Below are positions 1 to 8,722 of a stretch of DNA of 11,268 nucleotides, in pieces (the first letter of the stretch is position 1; the number at the start of each line of letters is the position of its first letter). The position numbers and the translations under genes were made by a program. The notes beneath the pieces were generated by a model that saw nothing but the letters and a program-made list of their open reading frames with translations, did no database searches and had not been told where the DNA came from. This DNA is from Rhodospirillaceae bacterium. GTDB lineage: Bacteria; Pseudomonadota; Alphaproteobacteria; UBA9219. Where the stretch lies: the NCBI GenBank assembly GCA_003486725.1, contig DNGD01000002.1, positions 1 through 11,268 of the forward strand, in the 5' to 3' direction.

Positions 1-461
1 CCGGCGATCTGGAAGAAATAGACATAGTTGGTATAGAGCACGTCGCCGAGCGCCGCGGTATTGGTGCGGACGTCGTGCGCCGGGATCGGCATGGTGATCG
101 CCTGGGCTGCTTCCGGCGAAAGTGCGCTGCCGCCAATCACGATGACCAGTTCGGCCGCCACGACCAGACCGACCAGCGCGCCGATCGGCGCATACTTCAA
201 TACACCAGAGCGCAGTTCGGCGAAGTCGATGTCGAGCATCATGACGACGAAGAGGAAAAGCACCGCGACCGCGCCGACATAGACAATCAGCAAGATAAAG
301 GCCAAAAACTCCGCACCGATTAATAACATCAACCCTGCCGCATTGAAAAAACACAAGATCAGGAACAGCACCGCACTGACAGGCTGGCGCACGCTCACCG
401 TTGCCACTGCTGAGGCAATCAACACCAACGCAAACAAATAAAACATGGCTCCGGCGATCAT
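1..461 (-). CDS. nuoJ: NADH-quinone oxidoreductase subunit J (partial, 3' end beyond window)
   Basis: This is the N-terminal 153 codons of NuoJ (ND6 homologue), an inner-membrane subunit of complex I. The family's proton-path helix region is visible: after two hydrophobic segments comes the conserved block [20 protein letters not shown] (about residues 50-69). A further hydrophobic segment follows near residues 80-100, and the window edge falls at a hydrophilic loop entering another helix. The start is ATG at 461-459. It overlaps the nuoI stop as ATGA and sits behind a strong GGAGGAAAGC ribosome-binding site. A second ATG at 446 (MFYLF) is possible, but it lies poorly relative to that site. 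Translation is very likely coupled to nuoI. The C-terminal third is outside the window, so completeness cannot be judged. Confidence 0.95.
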   Translation of the reverse strand, partial: MIAGAMFYLFALVLIASAVATVSVRQPVSAVLFLILCFFNAAGLMLLIGAEFLAFILLIVYVGAVAVLFLFVVMMLDIDFAELRSGVLKYAPIGALVGLVVAAELVIVIGGSALSPEAAQAITMPIPAHDVRTNTAALGDVLYTNYVYFFQIA

Positions 462-952
462 GCTTTCCTCCGATCCGCTTCAAGGTTCGCGGCAAGGATA
501 GGCTCCCACCTGTCGCCATTATCCAAAAGACGCGCCTTGTCGTAGAGCAATTCCTCATGCGTCCAAGTCGCATATTCAAAATTGGGGCCTTCCACAATCG
601 CCTCAACGGGGCAGACCTCCTGACACAGGCCGCAATTGATGCATTTCGTCATGTCAATGTCATAGCGTGTAGTCCGGCGCGATCCGTCAGCCGCTTCCGC
701 AGCTTCAATCGTGATAGCCAGCGCGGGGCATACGGCCTCACACAACTTGCAGGCGATGCAACGCTCGGTTCCATCCGTATAACGGCGCAACGCATGCTCT
801 CCTCGGAAGCGCGGGGACAAGCGCCCCTTTTCATACGGGTAGTTGATCGTCACTTTTGGCTTAAAAATATAACGGAATGTCAGCGCAAGGCCAGCCAGAA
901 TATCGCCGCCCAGCCAGTATTTCAGGCGTTGCTTCAGAAACGCTTTATTCAT
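458..952 (-). CDS. nuoI: NADH-quinone oxidoreductase subunit I, 2x[4Fe-4S] ferredoxin-like
   Basis: NuoI (TYKY/Nqo9) is a connecting-arm subunit that carries clusters N6a and N6b and passes electrons toward NuoB. The 164 residues contain two ferredoxin motifs: C65, C68, C71, C75 ([12 protein letters not shown]) and C104, C107, C110, C114 ([12 protein letters not shown]). In such folds the fourth Cys of each motif joins the other cluster. The N-terminal amphipathic segment (residues 1-30) matches the family's membrane-surface anchor, and the block [18 protein letters not shown] follows the second motif as expected. The length is typical for alphaproteobacteria. The ATG at 952 overlaps the nuoH stop (ATGA), with GGAGG six nt upstream. 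The stop overlaps the nuoJ start. Nothing is missing or broken. Confidence 0.98.
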   Translation of the reverse strand: MNKAFLKQRLKYWLGGDILAGLALTFRYIFKPKVTINYPYEKGRLSPRFRGEHALRRYTDGTERCIACKLCEAVCPALAITIEAAEAADGSRRTTRYDIDMTKCINCGLCQEVCPVEAIVEGPNFEYATWTHEELLYDKARLLDNGDRWEPILAANLEADRRKA

Positions 953-1950
953 GAGGCGCCTCCGATCATCTTCACAGTGGCCACAACCACGACCCAGACG
1001 AGCGAAAGGGGCAGGAAGAACTTCCAGCCGATGCGCATCAATTGATCATAGCGATAGCGCGGCAGCGTCCCGCGTATCCACAAGAACAGAAACAGGCAGA
1101 AGGCTATTTTCGCGGCAAACCAGATAAAACCGGGGACGAACGAGAGTGCCTCAAACGGTGGCAACCAACCTCCCAGAAACAGGAGGCTGGCCATCGCACT
1201 CATCAAAATCATGTTCGCATACTCGCCCAAAAAGAACATCGCGAAGATCATGGCCGAATATTCTGTGTTGAACCCGCCGACAAGCTCGGACTCGCCTTCC
1301 GGTAAATCAAAGGGGCTTCGGTTTGTTTCCGCTAACGCCGACGCGAAGAACAGCACGGACATAGGCAACAAGATTGAAAAGACGTACCAGCCACCGGTTT
1401 GCGCTTCGACAATTTCGCTCAAATTCAACGATCCGGCCTGTATCAGCACCGTGACGATAATGAGGCCGATAGACACCTCATAAGACACCATCTGGGCAGC
1501 ACTACGAAGTCCGCCAAGCAATGAGTATTTCGAGTTCGACGCCCACCCCGCAATGATAATCGCATAAACGCCCAGCGAGGAGATCGCCAGGAGATACAAA
1601 ACGCCCACGTTGATGTCGGCAAGCACCAGCCCCGCGTCGAACGGGATGACCGCCCACGCCGAAAGCGCGAGCAGAAAGGTAAACACCGGCGCGGCGATAA
1701 ACAGAAACACGTTTGCCTTCGTCGGCAAGATTGTCTCCTTGAACATTACCTTCAGGCCGTCAGCCATTGGCTGCAACAGGCCAAAGGGGCCTACAACATT
1801 CGGCCCCTTACGCAGCTGGATCGCGCCCAAAACCTTGCGTTCGGCATAGGTTAGATAGGCCGTCGCCCCCAGCACCACGCCAATGATCGCCCCAATGCCC
1901 AGCAGCATCCAGAACAGCGGCAGAAAATAGGTGTTGATCAGATCATCCAT
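949..1950 (-). CDS. nuoH: NADH-quinone oxidoreductase subunit H
   Basis: NuoH (ND1) is the membrane subunit that forms most of the quinone chamber with NuoB and NuoD. The protein is 333 residues with about eight hydrophobic helices. Family signatures are [16 protein letters not shown] (about 36-51) and the acidic quinone-site loop [20 protein letters not shown] (about 207-226), followed by FNTEYS. The start is assigned to the ATG at 1950-1948, one nt after the nuoG TAG stop. A perfect AAGGAGG (1966-1960), formed by the last nuoG codons, lies nine nt upstream. An ATG at 1974 would add eight residues (MRRRRGSS), but it lies inside nuoG without a comparable site, so I reject it. The gene ends in ATGA with nuoI. 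It is intact. Confidence 0.97.
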   Translation of the reverse strand: MDDLINTYFLPLFWMLLGIGAIIGVVLGATAYLTYAERKVLGAIQLRKGPNVVGPFGLLQPMADGLKVMFKETILPTKANVFLFIAAPVFTFLLALSAWAVIPFDAGLVLADINVGVLYLLAISSLGVYAIIIAGWASNSKYSLLGGLRSAAQMVSYEVSIGLIIVTVLIQAGSLNLSEIVEAQTGGWYVFSILLPMSVLFFASALAETNRSPFDLPEGESELVGGFNTEYSAMIFAMFFLGEYANMILMSAMASLLFLGGWLPPFEALSFVPGFIWFAAKIAFCLFLFLWIRGTLPRYRYDQLMRIGWKFFLPLSLVWVVVVATVKMIGGAS

Positions 1951-1951
1951 G

Positions 1952-4015
1952 CTACTGCCCCTCCTTCGCCGCAACTAAGGGCAGAATTGCCGCCGTGCAC
2001 GCCGCCATCGTTTGCGACGCACGCGAGATTGGATCGGTCATATAGTAATTCGGCATCGTCACGCCAAATGCTTGGAGCGAAAGCGTTCCCGCGCAGCCAA
2101 AGGGCACCCACGGATTTGCAGAAACCTCATCCAACTTACCCAGATGCGGGTGTTTGGCAATCATCGCATCACGCACATCCTCTAGTGTCTTGTAGGGCAA
2201 GGGTCTCCCCATCGATTGTGATAACGCCGTGAGTATCGCCCAATCCTCGCGCGCCTCGCGCGGCGGGGAAACAGCGCGACGCGTACGCTGCACGCGGCCC
2301 TCAACATTTACATAAGTGCCGTCCTTCTCGCTCCATGCGGGGGACGGCAAAATCACATCTGCGCGCGAGGCACCTTTATCGCCGTGATGCCCTTGATAGA
2401 TCACGAACGTTTTACCAAGTCGTGCCGTATCAATCTCGTCCGCGCCGAGCAGATAAAGAACGTCCAACCGTCCCGCCTGCGCCGCAGCCAGAATGGAGCG
2501 CGTATTCATTCCGTACTGTCCCTGTGGCACAAAGCCCAAATCCAAGCCTCCCACCCGTGCGGCCGCGTTTTGCAGGACATTGAAGCCGTTCCAGCCGTCG
2601 CGGATCACCCCGAAATGGGTTGCCAGATCACGCGCGATCGCCTGAACCCCGCAACTATCCATCCGTGCAAGAGCGCCCGCGCCGAGAATAATCATCGGAT
2701 TTCTGGCGGCCTTCAATGTGCCAGCGAAATCATGTTTTCCTTCGATCAAGTCGCGCATCACCACCGGCGAATAACCGATATGGTCGTACGCATAACCCAA
2801 ATCCACCGCCTGCCCGATCATGCCGACAGCCAACCCACCACGACGCCAGCGCTTATAAATCCGTGCGTTCACCATCGTCGCTTCATGGCGCGGATTCACT
2901 CCCACCAGAAGGATTACATCAGCTTTTTTAATGTCTGCAATGGGCGTGTTCATCATATAAGCCGCCCGCACACTGACATCATAATCAGCGCCATCTTGAC
3001 GGCAATCGCGGCTCATCACCGCCATCTCGTCAAGAAGCTGGCCAAGCACAAACATGGACTCACAATCCACCTGATCTCCGGCAATCACTCCAATACGTGA
3101 CGGCGCGACAGGCTTGACTCGCAGTGCAACTGTACTCAGCGCTTCATCCCAACTGGCCGCATGCAAATGCCCATCCTCGCCACGCAGATAAGGCGTATCA
3201 AGACGCTGCAAGCGCAAACCGTCATAAGCAAAACGGGTTTTATCGCCTATCCACTCTTCATTGATGTCCTCATGCAAACGGGGCACGATGCGCATCACTT
3301 CATTGCCGCGGCTATCGACCCGAATATTGCTGCCGACCGCGTCCATTACATCGATGCTTTCGGTCTTTGTCAGTTCCCACGGACGTGCTCGAAACGCATA
3401 AGGCTTCGACGTGAGCGCTCCGACAGGGCAAACATCAACCAGATTGCCTGACAATTCCGAATGCAGCGGCCCTTCAAAAAGCGGCGCGATCTCCAGCTTC
3501 TCCCCACGGTGGAAGCCACCCAGCTCGGGAGAACCCGCAATTTCATCCATAAAGCGGATGCAGCGCGTGCAATGGATGCAACGCGTCATGACGGTCTTGA
3601 TCAGGGGACCCAAATCCTTGTCGCTCACAAGACGGCGCGCTTCTGTGCAACGACAGCGATCCTTGCCATAGGCAAAAGCTTGATCCTGCAAATCGCATTC
3701 ACCACCCTGATCGCACACGGGACAATCCAGCGGATGATTGATAAGCAGCAGCTCCATCACGCCTTGGCGTTCCTGCTTCACCGCCGGCGTATCGGTATGC
3801 ACGACCATGCCCTCGCTGCATGGCATCGCACAGCTGGCCACAGGCTTCGGCGCTTTATCAACTTCGACAAGGCACATGCGGCAGTTCCCCGCCACGGTCA
3901 GCCGATCATGATAGCAAAAACGGGGAATTTCGATGCCAAGCTTCTCACACGCCTGCAGCACCGAGGTTCCCTCTTCTACTTCGACGCGCATTCCATTAAT
4001 GGTGAGCTTGATCAT
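1952..4015 (-). CDS. nuoG: NADH-quinone oxidoreductase subunit G, iron-sulfur electron relay
   Basis: NuoG (75-kDa/Nqo3) relays electrons from the NuoF clusters into the connecting arm. Ligand sets visible in the 687 residues: a [2Fe-2S] set C34, C45, C48, C62; the His-ligated [4Fe-4S] set H94, C98, C101, C107; and a second [4Fe-4S] set C146, C149, C152, C196. The rest resembles the molybdopterin-oxidoreductase fold, which carries no Mo cofactor in this family. The length fits mitochondrial and alphaproteobacterial proteins. I do not see the extra N7-type CxxC cluster motif after residue 196. An oddity is C121 and C123 in DRCRC, where relatives I recall carry DRSR followed by an aromatic residue. 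The ATG at 4015 overlaps the nuoF stop (ATGA) behind GGGGAGGAG. The 3' end supplies the ribosome-binding site for nuoH. Confidence 0.98.
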   Translation of the reverse strand: MIKLTINGMRVEVEEGTSVLQACEKLGIEIPRFCYHDRLTVAGNCRMCLVEVDKAPKPVASCAMPCSEGMVVHTDTPAVKQERQGVMELLLINHPLDCPVCDQGGECDLQDQAFAYGKDRCRCTEARRLVSDKDLGPLIKTVMTRCIHCTRCIRFMDEIAGSPELGGFHRGEKLEIAPLFEGPLHSELSGNLVDVCPVGALTSKPYAFRARPWELTKTESIDVMDAVGSNIRVDSRGNEVMRIVPRLHEDINEEWIGDKTRFAYDGLRLQRLDTPYLRGEDGHLHAASWDEALSTVALRVKPVAPSRIGVIAGDQVDCESMFVLGQLLDEMAVMSRDCRQDGADYDVSVRAAYMMNTPIADIKKADVILLVGVNPRHEATMVNARIYKRWRRGGLAVGMIGQAVDLGYAYDHIGYSPVVMRDLIEGKHDFAGTLKAARNPMIILGAGALARMDSCGVQAIARDLATHFGVIRDGWNGFNVLQNAAARVGGLDLGFVPQGQYGMNTRSILAAAQAGRLDVLYLLGADEIDTARLGKTFVIYQGHHGDKGASRADVILPSPAWSEKDGTYVNVEGRVQRTRRAVSPPREAREDWAILTALSQSMGRPLPYKTLEDVRDAMIAKHPHLGKLDEVSANPWVPFGCAGTLSLQAFGVTMPNYYMTDPISRASQTMAACTAAILPLVAAKEGQ

Positions 4016-5283
4016 ACGCTCCTCCCCGCATCACGCATCCGCGCTTCCATCAGCGGGCGGAAGTGGCGGATCAGGCCCTGCACAGGCCATGCGGCGGCGT
4101 CACCCAGCGCGCAGATGGTGCGGCCCTCGATTTCCTTGGTCGCATCCCACAGCGTATCAATTTCTTCAGTTGTCGCCTTACCACGCACCATACGCTCCAT
4201 CATGCGCCACACCCAGCCCGTACCCTCACGGCACGGCGTACACTGGCCGCAACTCTCATGCATATAAAAATGACTAAGGCGGGCAATTGCGGCAATAAGA
4301 TCTGTTGATTTATCCATGACGATCACGCCTGCCGAACCAAGCGCCGAACCTGCGTCACGCAGCCCGTCATAATCCATGATCGCCGTTTCGCATATGTGTT
4401 TGGGCAACAGCGGAACCGACGAGCCGCCCGGAATAACGGCCAACAGATTAAACCAGCCGCCGCGCACGCCGCCCGCGTGTTTGTCGATGAGCTCGCGCAG
4501 CGAAATCCCCATTTCCTCTTCGACAGTACACGGCGTGTTGACGTGCCCAGAAATACAGAACAATTTCGTGCCGCTGTTCTTGGGACGCCCGATACCGGCA
4601 TACCAAGCACCACCGCGCCGCAAAATCTCGCCCACGCTGGCAATGGTTTCAACATTATTCACTGTGGTCGGGCAGTTATAAAGCCCCGCATTTGCCGGAA
4701 AAGGCGGCTTATTACGCGGCTGTCCCTTTTTGCCTTCCAAGCTTTCGAGCAGCGCGCTTTCCTCGCCGCAGATATAGGCGCCCGCACCGCGATGCAAAAC
4801 AACATCGCAGTCAAAGCCGCTGCCGCAGGCATTGCGTCCGATCAATCCTGCATTATATGCTTCATCGATCGCATACTGCAGATGGCGCGCCTCGCGCACA
4901 AACTCGCCGCGAATATAGATATATACGCTATGAGCATGGATCGCGGACGCCGCCAGCAATGCCCCTTCGATCAAACGATGCGGATCAAAGCGCAAAATAT
5001 CGCGGTCTTTGCACGTACCGGGTTCTGACTCGTCCGCATTCACAACCAAATAGTGAGGCCTGTCCGAAGGATTGGGCATAAACGACCACTTGAGACCGGT
5101 GGCAAACCCAGCCCCACCGCGCCCCCGCAAACCCGAGGTTTTCACCTCATCAATAATCCACGCGCTGCCTTTTTGGATGAGCGCCGCCGTCCCGTCCCAC
5201 ACGCCGCGCCGCCGCGCGCCTTCCAACGTCCACGGCGCCTGACCATACAAATTGGTGAAGATACGGTCTTGGTCGGCTAGCAT
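4012..5283 (-). CDS. nuoF: NADH-quinone oxidoreductase subunit F, NADH- and FMN-binding
   Basis: NuoF (51-kDa/Nqo1) oxidises NADH through FMN and passes electrons to cluster N3. The 423 residues show the glycine-rich nucleotide loop [10 protein letters not shown] (54-63), the NADESEPGT block that lines the FMN/NADH pocket, the segment [19 protein letters not shown], and the N3 ligands C345, C348, C351 ([11 protein letters not shown]) with C391 (TICALGD). The start is placed at ATG 5283-5281 (MLADQDRIF), which overlaps the last 7 nt of nuoE and has GGAG about ten nt upstream. An ATG at 5325 would add 14 arginine-rich residues read out of frame from the nuoE tail and is unlikely. The protein works as a heterodimer with NuoE, whose gene precedes it. 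The stop overlaps the nuoG start. Intact, with no unusual residues noted. Confidence 0.98.
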   Translation of the reverse strand: MLADQDRIFTNLYGQAPWTLEGARRRGVWDGTAALIQKGSAWIIDEVKTSGLRGRGGAGFATGLKWSFMPNPSDRPHYLVVNADESEPGTCKDRDILRFDPHRLIEGALLAASAIHAHSVYIYIRGEFVREARHLQYAIDEAYNAGLIGRNACGSGFDCDVVLHRGAGAYICGEESALLESLEGKKGQPRNKPPFPANAGLYNCPTTVNNVETIASVGEILRRGGAWYAGIGRPKNSGTKLFCISGHVNTPCTVEEEMGISLRELIDKHAGGVRGGWFNLLAVIPGGSSVPLLPKHICETAIMDYDGLRDAGSALGSAGVIVMDKSTDLIAAIARLSHFYMHESCGQCTPCREGTGWVWRMMERMVRGKATTEEIDTLWDATKEIEGRTICALGDAAAWPVQGLIRHFRPLMEARMRDAGRSV

Positions 5284-5861
5284 TCTCCGCCCTCCCCGTT
5301 CTTCCCGCACGCGCATGAGCCGCAACGTCCGGTTTGCGACCCCGCTTTAGGCTGACGCCCCGCTGCAAGATCGTCCAAAATCTTCATCACGCTATCGGGA
5401 GTTAGGTCCTCATAATAATCATCGTTGATCTGCATGACGGGCGCATTGACGCACGCACCCAGACATTCAACCTCCTTGATCGTAAACAGACCATCGGGAG
5501 TCGTCCCCCCCGCCTTGATGCCAAGGCGTGTTTCACACGTCCGCGCGATATCCTCGCCGCCCTTCAGCCAGCACGGCGTGGTCCGGCACAGCTGGATCAG
5601 ATATTTCCCGACTGGCTCCAGATTAAACATGGTGTAAAAACTCGCTACCTCAAAAGCCTTGATCGCAGGCACATCCAGAATCTCGGCCACATGCACGATA
5701 GCCGCGCGAGGCAACCAGCCGCCATGCTGCCGCTGCGCAAGATCAAGCAAAGGCAACATTGCGCTGGCCTGCTTACCCTCCGGATATTTCACGATAATCT
5801 TCTTCGCCTCAACCGCATTCTCCGGCGCAAAGAAAAAGCTTTTGGGTTGCGCGTTGTTCAC
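5277..5861 (-). CDS. nuoE: NADH-quinone oxidoreductase subunit E, [2Fe-2S] thioredoxin-like, with Cys-rich tail
   Basis: NuoE (24-kDa/Nqo2) carries the off-path cluster N1a and partners NuoF. The 194 residues have the expected ligand pattern C92, C97 (CRTTPC) and C133, C137 (CLGAC) in a thioredoxin-like domain, after a helical N-terminal region containing [18 protein letters not shown]. Beyond about residue 165 there is an extension ending in a glycine- and cysteine-rich tail with C180, C183, C185 and the terminal C194. Extensions here are known in alphaproteobacteria, but I do not know a function for these cysteines. The start codon is GTG (5861-5859), overlapping the nuoD stop as GTGA, with GGGGAG eight nt upstream. 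The 3' end overlaps nuoF by 7 nt. Confidence 0.97.
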   Translation of the reverse strand: MNNAQPKSFFFAPENAVEAKKIIVKYPEGKQASAMLPLLDLAQRQHGGWLPRAAIVHVAEILDVPAIKAFEVASFYTMFNLEPVGKYLIQLCRTTPCWLKGGEDIARTCETRLGIKAGGTTPDGLFTIKEVECLGACVNAPVMQINDDYYEDLTPDSVMKILDDLAAGRQPKAGSQTGRCGSCACGKNGEGGEC

Positions 5862-7069
5862 CGGTCAATCTCCCCGAACACAATATCAAGGCTGCCGATA
5901 ATCGCGACGACATCGGCGAGCATATGATCCTTCGACAAAAGCGGCAGCACTTGCAAATGCGCAAAGCTCGGCGCGCGGATTTTGCAGCGGTAGGGCATAT
6001 TTGTGCCGTCAGCCACCAGATACACGCCGAATTCGCCCTTCGGCGCCTCAATAGCCGTATAGGTCGCACCTGAAGGCACGTGATAGCCTTCCGTGGCCAA
6101 CTTAAAGTGATGGATCAGCGCCTCCATCGACTTTTCAATATCCTCACGATCCGGCATCGCGACCTTATAATCATCGATCATCACGCGGCCTTGCGGCATG
6201 CGCGCGATGCATTGGCGAATGATCCGCACCGACTGGCGCATCTCGGCCATGCGCACGAGATACCGCGCATAACAGTCGCCCGTGGTGCCGACTGGAATAT
6301 CAAAATCGAAATTCTCATAACCATCATAGGGCTGGCTTTTGCGCAAGTCCCATGCCACGCCGCTGGCACGTAGCATCGGTCCCGACAGCCCCCACGCCAA
6401 CGCATCATCCTTGCTGATAACACCAATATCAACGGTGCGTTGCTTAAAGATGCGGTTATCCGTCAGTAGCGTTTCCAGATCGTCCAGAAATTTGATAAAC
6501 GGATCGCAGAACGCTTCGATATCGTCCAGCAAGCCCTCCGGCAGATCCTTGGCCACGCCGCCGGGCCTGATGTAGTTCGCGTGCATGCGGGCGCCGCTGA
6601 CGCGCTCATAAAAGCCCATCAGCTTTTCGCGTTCCTCAAAGCCCCACAGCGCGGGCGTAATTGCCCCCAGATCCAGCGCAAAAGTCGTGACCGCCAGAAT
6701 ATGGTTCAAAAGCCGCGAGATTTCCGCGTACATCACGCGGATTACTTGCGCGCGCTCAGGTGGAGCAATGCCCAAAAGCTTTTCTACCGCCAGCGAAAAA
6801 CACTGTTCGCTTGCCATCGGCGCGACGTAATCAAGCCGGTCAAAATACGGCAAAGCCTGCGTATAGGTTTTATGCTCGATCAGTTTTTCGGTGCCGCGAT
6901 GCAGAAGGCCGATATGCGGATCGGCCCGCTCGACAACCTCACCGTCCATCTCCAAGATCAAGCGGAGTACGCCATGCGCCGCCGGATGCTGTGGCCCCAG
7001 ATTGATCGTGAACGGCGCACCTTCGTGTCCGTCCTTATCACGCACCAACACTTGCACGGGTTCAGTCAT
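5858..7069 (-). CDS. nuoD: NADH-quinone oxidoreductase subunit D, quinone-site subunit
   Basis: NuoD (49-kDa/Nqo4) shares the quinone-reduction site with NuoB and NuoH and descends from the large subunit of [NiFe]-hydrogenases, without the metal. The 403 residues start with the family block [14 protein letters not shown] (about 24-37), then [14 protein letters not shown] and [11 protein letters not shown] (about 72-82). By recalled alignment to the bovine 49-kDa protein, H32 and Y81 correspond to the quinone-headgroup ligands His59 and Tyr108. Further matches are [26 protein letters not shown] and the C-terminal block around SFAHLQ and [20 protein letters not shown]. The length is typical. 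The ATG at 7069 overlaps nuoC by 8 nt, with a weaker GGGGCGAG ribosome-binding site. The stop overlaps the GTG of nuoE. Confidence 0.98.
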   Translation of the reverse strand: MTEPVQVLVRDKDGHEGAPFTINLGPQHPAAHGVLRLILEMDGEVVERADPHIGLLHRGTEKLIEHKTYTQALPYFDRLDYVAPMASEQCFSLAVEKLLGIAPPERAQVIRVMYAEISRLLNHILAVTTFALDLGAITPALWGFEEREKLMGFYERVSGARMHANYIRPGGVAKDLPEGLLDDIEAFCDPFIKFLDDLETLLTDNRIFKQRTVDIGVISKDDALAWGLSGPMLRASGVAWDLRKSQPYDGYENFDFDIPVGTTGDCYARYLVRMAEMRQSVRIIRQCIARMPQGRVMIDDYKVAMPDREDIEKSMEALIHHFKLATEGYHVPSGATYTAIEAPKGEFGVYLVADGTNMPYRCKIRAPSFAHLQVLPLLSKDHMLADVVAIIGSLDIVFGEIDR

Positions 7070-7655
7070 TCTCGCCCCGCTTCTGCACGTCGGTCATGCC
7101 TTGCCATGGGGAGAGCGCGTCAAACGCGCGGTAATCCTGTTGCAACGTGACGGACTGCCTCACCACGCGGCGCGTCAGATCGTCATAGATTTTCTCTTCA
7201 AAACCCATCAGCGGGAAATCACGGCGTAGCGGATGGCCTTCAAAGTCATAGTCCGTCAGGATACGCCGCAAATCGGGATGCCCATCAAACGTAATGCCAA
7301 ACAGATCGAATGTCTCGCGCTCAAACCATCCGGTAGATGGATACACACCCACAACAGAAGGCACGGCCTTGTCTGTCTGCACGGCCACCGTGAGCCGCCA
7401 ATTATGGCTAAGGCTCAGCAGTTGATAGACTACATCAAACCGCGGCCTACGCGCCACATGATCCACGCCGCACACGTCCATCAGTTGATGCATGTCCGTA
7501 CGCTCATCATCGCGCAAAGCCTGCATCACTTCTACAATCTTCTCTCGTGGAGCGATGATGGTCAGCTCATCGCGTTGGCTTTGCACCTGCACCGCAATGT
7601 CATCCAACGCGTCGCGCACCGCATCAGCGAGAGGTCTGTGAAACGGCGCGATCAT
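7062..7655 (-). CDS. nuoC: NADH-quinone oxidoreductase subunit C (30-kDa)
   Basis: NuoC (30-kDa/Nqo5) is a cofactor-free structural subunit of the connecting arm and contacts NuoD. In 197 residues the N-terminal half is a variable alpha/beta domain. It is followed by the family signatures [13 protein letters not shown] (about 109-121) and [20 protein letters not shown] (about 126-145) with DFPLMG. It is a free-standing gene, not fused to nuoD as in enterobacteria. The ATG at 7655 overlaps the nuoB stop (ATGA), with GAGG seven nt upstream, and its own 3' end overlaps nuoD by 8 nt. The C-terminal tail after about residue 160 is short and charged. Intact, no anomalies. Confidence 0.97.
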   Translation of the reverse strand: MIAPFHRPLADAVRDALDDIAVQVQSQRDELTIIAPREKIVEVMQALRDDERTDMHQLMDVCGVDHVARRPRFDVVYQLLSLSHNWRLTVAVQTDKAVPSVVGVYPSTGWFERETFDLFGITFDGHPDLRRILTDYDFEGHPLRRDFPLMGFEEKIYDDLTRRVVRQSVTLQQDYRAFDALSPWQGMTDVQKRGEND

Positions 7656-8236
7656 CGCCCGCCTCTTCTCTCGACTTTGCGGCGGTCGATGACGGTGGGT
7701 TTGTCACCCCGACGGATTTTTTCATGCAATTGTAACAATCCATAGACTAACGCCTCGGCGCTGGGTGGGCATCCGGGCACATAGATATCAACTGGCACGA
7801 TGCGATCACAACCACGAACAACCGAATAGGAATAATGATAATACCCGCCGCCATTCGCGCAGCTTCCCATCGAGATCACCCAGCGCGGCTCTGGCATCTG
7901 ATCGTAAAGAAGTCGCAGCGCAGGAGCCATTTTGTTGGTCAGCGTCCCCGCGACGATCATCACGTCTGATTGGCGCGGGCTGGGGCGCGGCATCATGCCG
8001 AAGCGATCCAGATCATAGCGCGACATATAGGCGTGGATCATCTCGATCCCACAGCAAGCAAGGCCAAACGTCATCGGCCACATGGAGCCCGTGCGCGCCC
8101 ACGCCATCAAATCATCCAGTTTGGCGAGCATAAAGCCCTTGTTCTGCACTTCCTCACCCATCAAGCGGGCAGAAGCCTCCATTCGCGCGCGCAAAGCTTC
8201 GTCAGGCAACTGAAAAGGAGGGGCGGTCAATCCCAT
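7652..8236 (-). CDS. nuoB: NADH-quinone oxidoreductase subunit B, cluster N2 subunit
   Basis: NuoB (PSST/Nqo6) holds the terminal [4Fe-4S] cluster N2, which reduces quinone. In the 194-residue product the unusual vicinal pair C61-C62 (GLACCGIEM), C126 (GSCANGGG) and C156 (PGCPPSAE) supply the N2 ligands. The regions [11 protein letters not shown] and [12 protein letters not shown] are hallmark sequences. I place the start at ATG 8236 (MGLTAPPF), which overlaps nuoA by 10 nt and follows a GAAGGGGGC stretch. An in-frame GTG at 8257 would add seven residues (MEEGGVG) but would lack a ribosome-binding site. The C-terminus is arginine- and lysine-rich, as is common in the family. The stop overlaps nuoC as ATGA. 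Confidence 0.97.
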   Translation of the reverse strand: MGLTAPPFQLPDEALRARMEASARLMGEEVQNKGFMLAKLDDLMAWARTGSMWPMTFGLACCGIEMIHAYMSRYDLDRFGMMPRPSPRQSDVMIVAGTLTNKMAPALRLLYDQMPEPRWVISMGSCANGGGYYHYSYSVVRGCDRIVPVDIYVPGCPPSAEALVYGLLQLHEKIRRGDKPTVIDRRKVERRGGR

Positions 8237-8595
8237 TCCAACGCCCCCTTCTTCCACTCATAAACAAACCCGACAGTCAGTACGCCAAGGAAAACCATCA
8301 TGGAGCCAAAGCCCAACCAGCCGATTTCGGACAGCACAATCGCCCACGGAAACAAAAAGGCGATTTCCAGATCAAAAATAATGAACAAAATGGCGATTAG
8401 GTAAAAACGCACATCAAACTTCATCCGCGCATCGCCAAAGGGTGGAAAGCCACACTCATAGGGGGCATTTTTCTGCGCATCAGGCCTGTGTTTGGCTAGC
8501 AAGAAGGACAGCGCCACGGCAGCCAACGCGACGAACGTGGCCACGGCCATAAACACGAGGATCGAGGCATAGTTGATCAGAAGGTTTTCGGCCAT
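8227..8595 (-). CDS. nuoA: NADH-quinone oxidoreductase subunit A
   Basis: NuoA (ND3/Nqo7) is a small three-helix membrane subunit near the quinone chamber and is the first gene of the operon. The 122 residues contain hydrophobic spans at about 8-34, 63-87 and 91-111. The signature loop [22 protein letters not shown] (about 44-65, shown here in full only as key residues) holds the conserved Cys48, the ND3 cysteine whose exposure reports the active/deactive state in mitochondria. [10 protein letters not shown] (75-84) is the second hallmark. The ATG at 8595 has no good ribosome-binding site. The only candidate, GAGCGAG at about -9 to -15, lies inside the 3' arm of the leader hairpin described separately, so initiation may be controlled. 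The 3' end overlaps nuoB by 10 nt. Confidence 0.97.
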   Translation of the reverse strand: MAENLLINYASILVFMAVATFVALAAVALSFLLAKHRPDAQKNAPYECGFPPFGDARMKFDVRFYLIAILFIIFDLEIAFLFPWAIVLSEIGWLGFGSMMVFLGVLTVGFVYEWKKGALEWD

Positions 8596-8596
8596 G

Positions 8597-8652
8597 AAAA
8601 AGGCTCGCTCAATAAGGTGGGGGCGCGCTCCCCAACATCTACTGATCGAGCC
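8597..8652 (-). promoter_or_regulatory. Hairpin plus T-tract in the nuoA leader (attenuator-like)
   Basis: On the minus strand an arm GGCTCGATCA (8652-8643) pairs with TGAGCGAGCC (8611-8602), 9 of 10 positions matching. An inner stem TGGGG/CCCCA (8634-8630 with 8622-8618) lies between them. Five T residues (8601-8597) follow at once, then C and the nuoA ATG. This has the shape of an intrinsic terminator placed in front of the operon, and the 3' arm also covers the only purine-rich patch that could serve as a ribosome-binding site. Whether it attenuates transcription, limits translation, or simply ends readthrough from upstream is inference. I could not identify a convincing nuo promoter around it. 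Confidence 0.55.
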
Positions 8653-8719
8653 AAAAAATCAAGGGCGCAAGGTGGTTTTTTATTCGGCTTCGCCGCGGCA
8701 TCACGACCACCGCGCCTTG
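8653..8719 (-). terminator. Probable rho-independent terminator downstream of the 8723-9295 gene
   Basis: Starting three nt after the stop codon of the upstream gene, the arm CAAGGCGCGGTGGT (8719-8706) pairs with ACCACCTTGCGCCCTTG (8676-8660). Fourteen pairs form, with bulges of two nt and one nt in the longer arm. A small inner hairpin (CGGC, TTC loop, GCCG on the plus strand) sits in the loop. The 3' arm is followed by A and six T (8658-8653) on the minus strand. The loop is long (about 29 nt), so efficiency is uncertain. Confidence 0.6.
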
Positions 8720-8722
8720 GGT

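Noticed and set aside
1951..1974. Upstream ATG for nuoH giving the N-terminal extension MRRRRGSS
   Set aside because: The ATG at 1950 has a perfect AAGGAGG nine nt upstream and matches the family N-terminus. The extension reads through the end of nuoG.
2384..4267. Long plus-strand open frames opposite nuoG and nuoF (for example 2384-3100 and 3461-4267)
   Set aside because: They lie wholly antisense to genes with verified iron-sulfur motifs, have no family features or ribosome-binding sites, and are expected by-products of codon bias.
5284..5325. Upstream ATG for nuoF adding 14 arginine-rich residues
   Set aside because: The extension is an out-of-frame reading of the nuoE Cys-rich tail. The internal ATG at 5283 fits the family start and has GGAG upstream.
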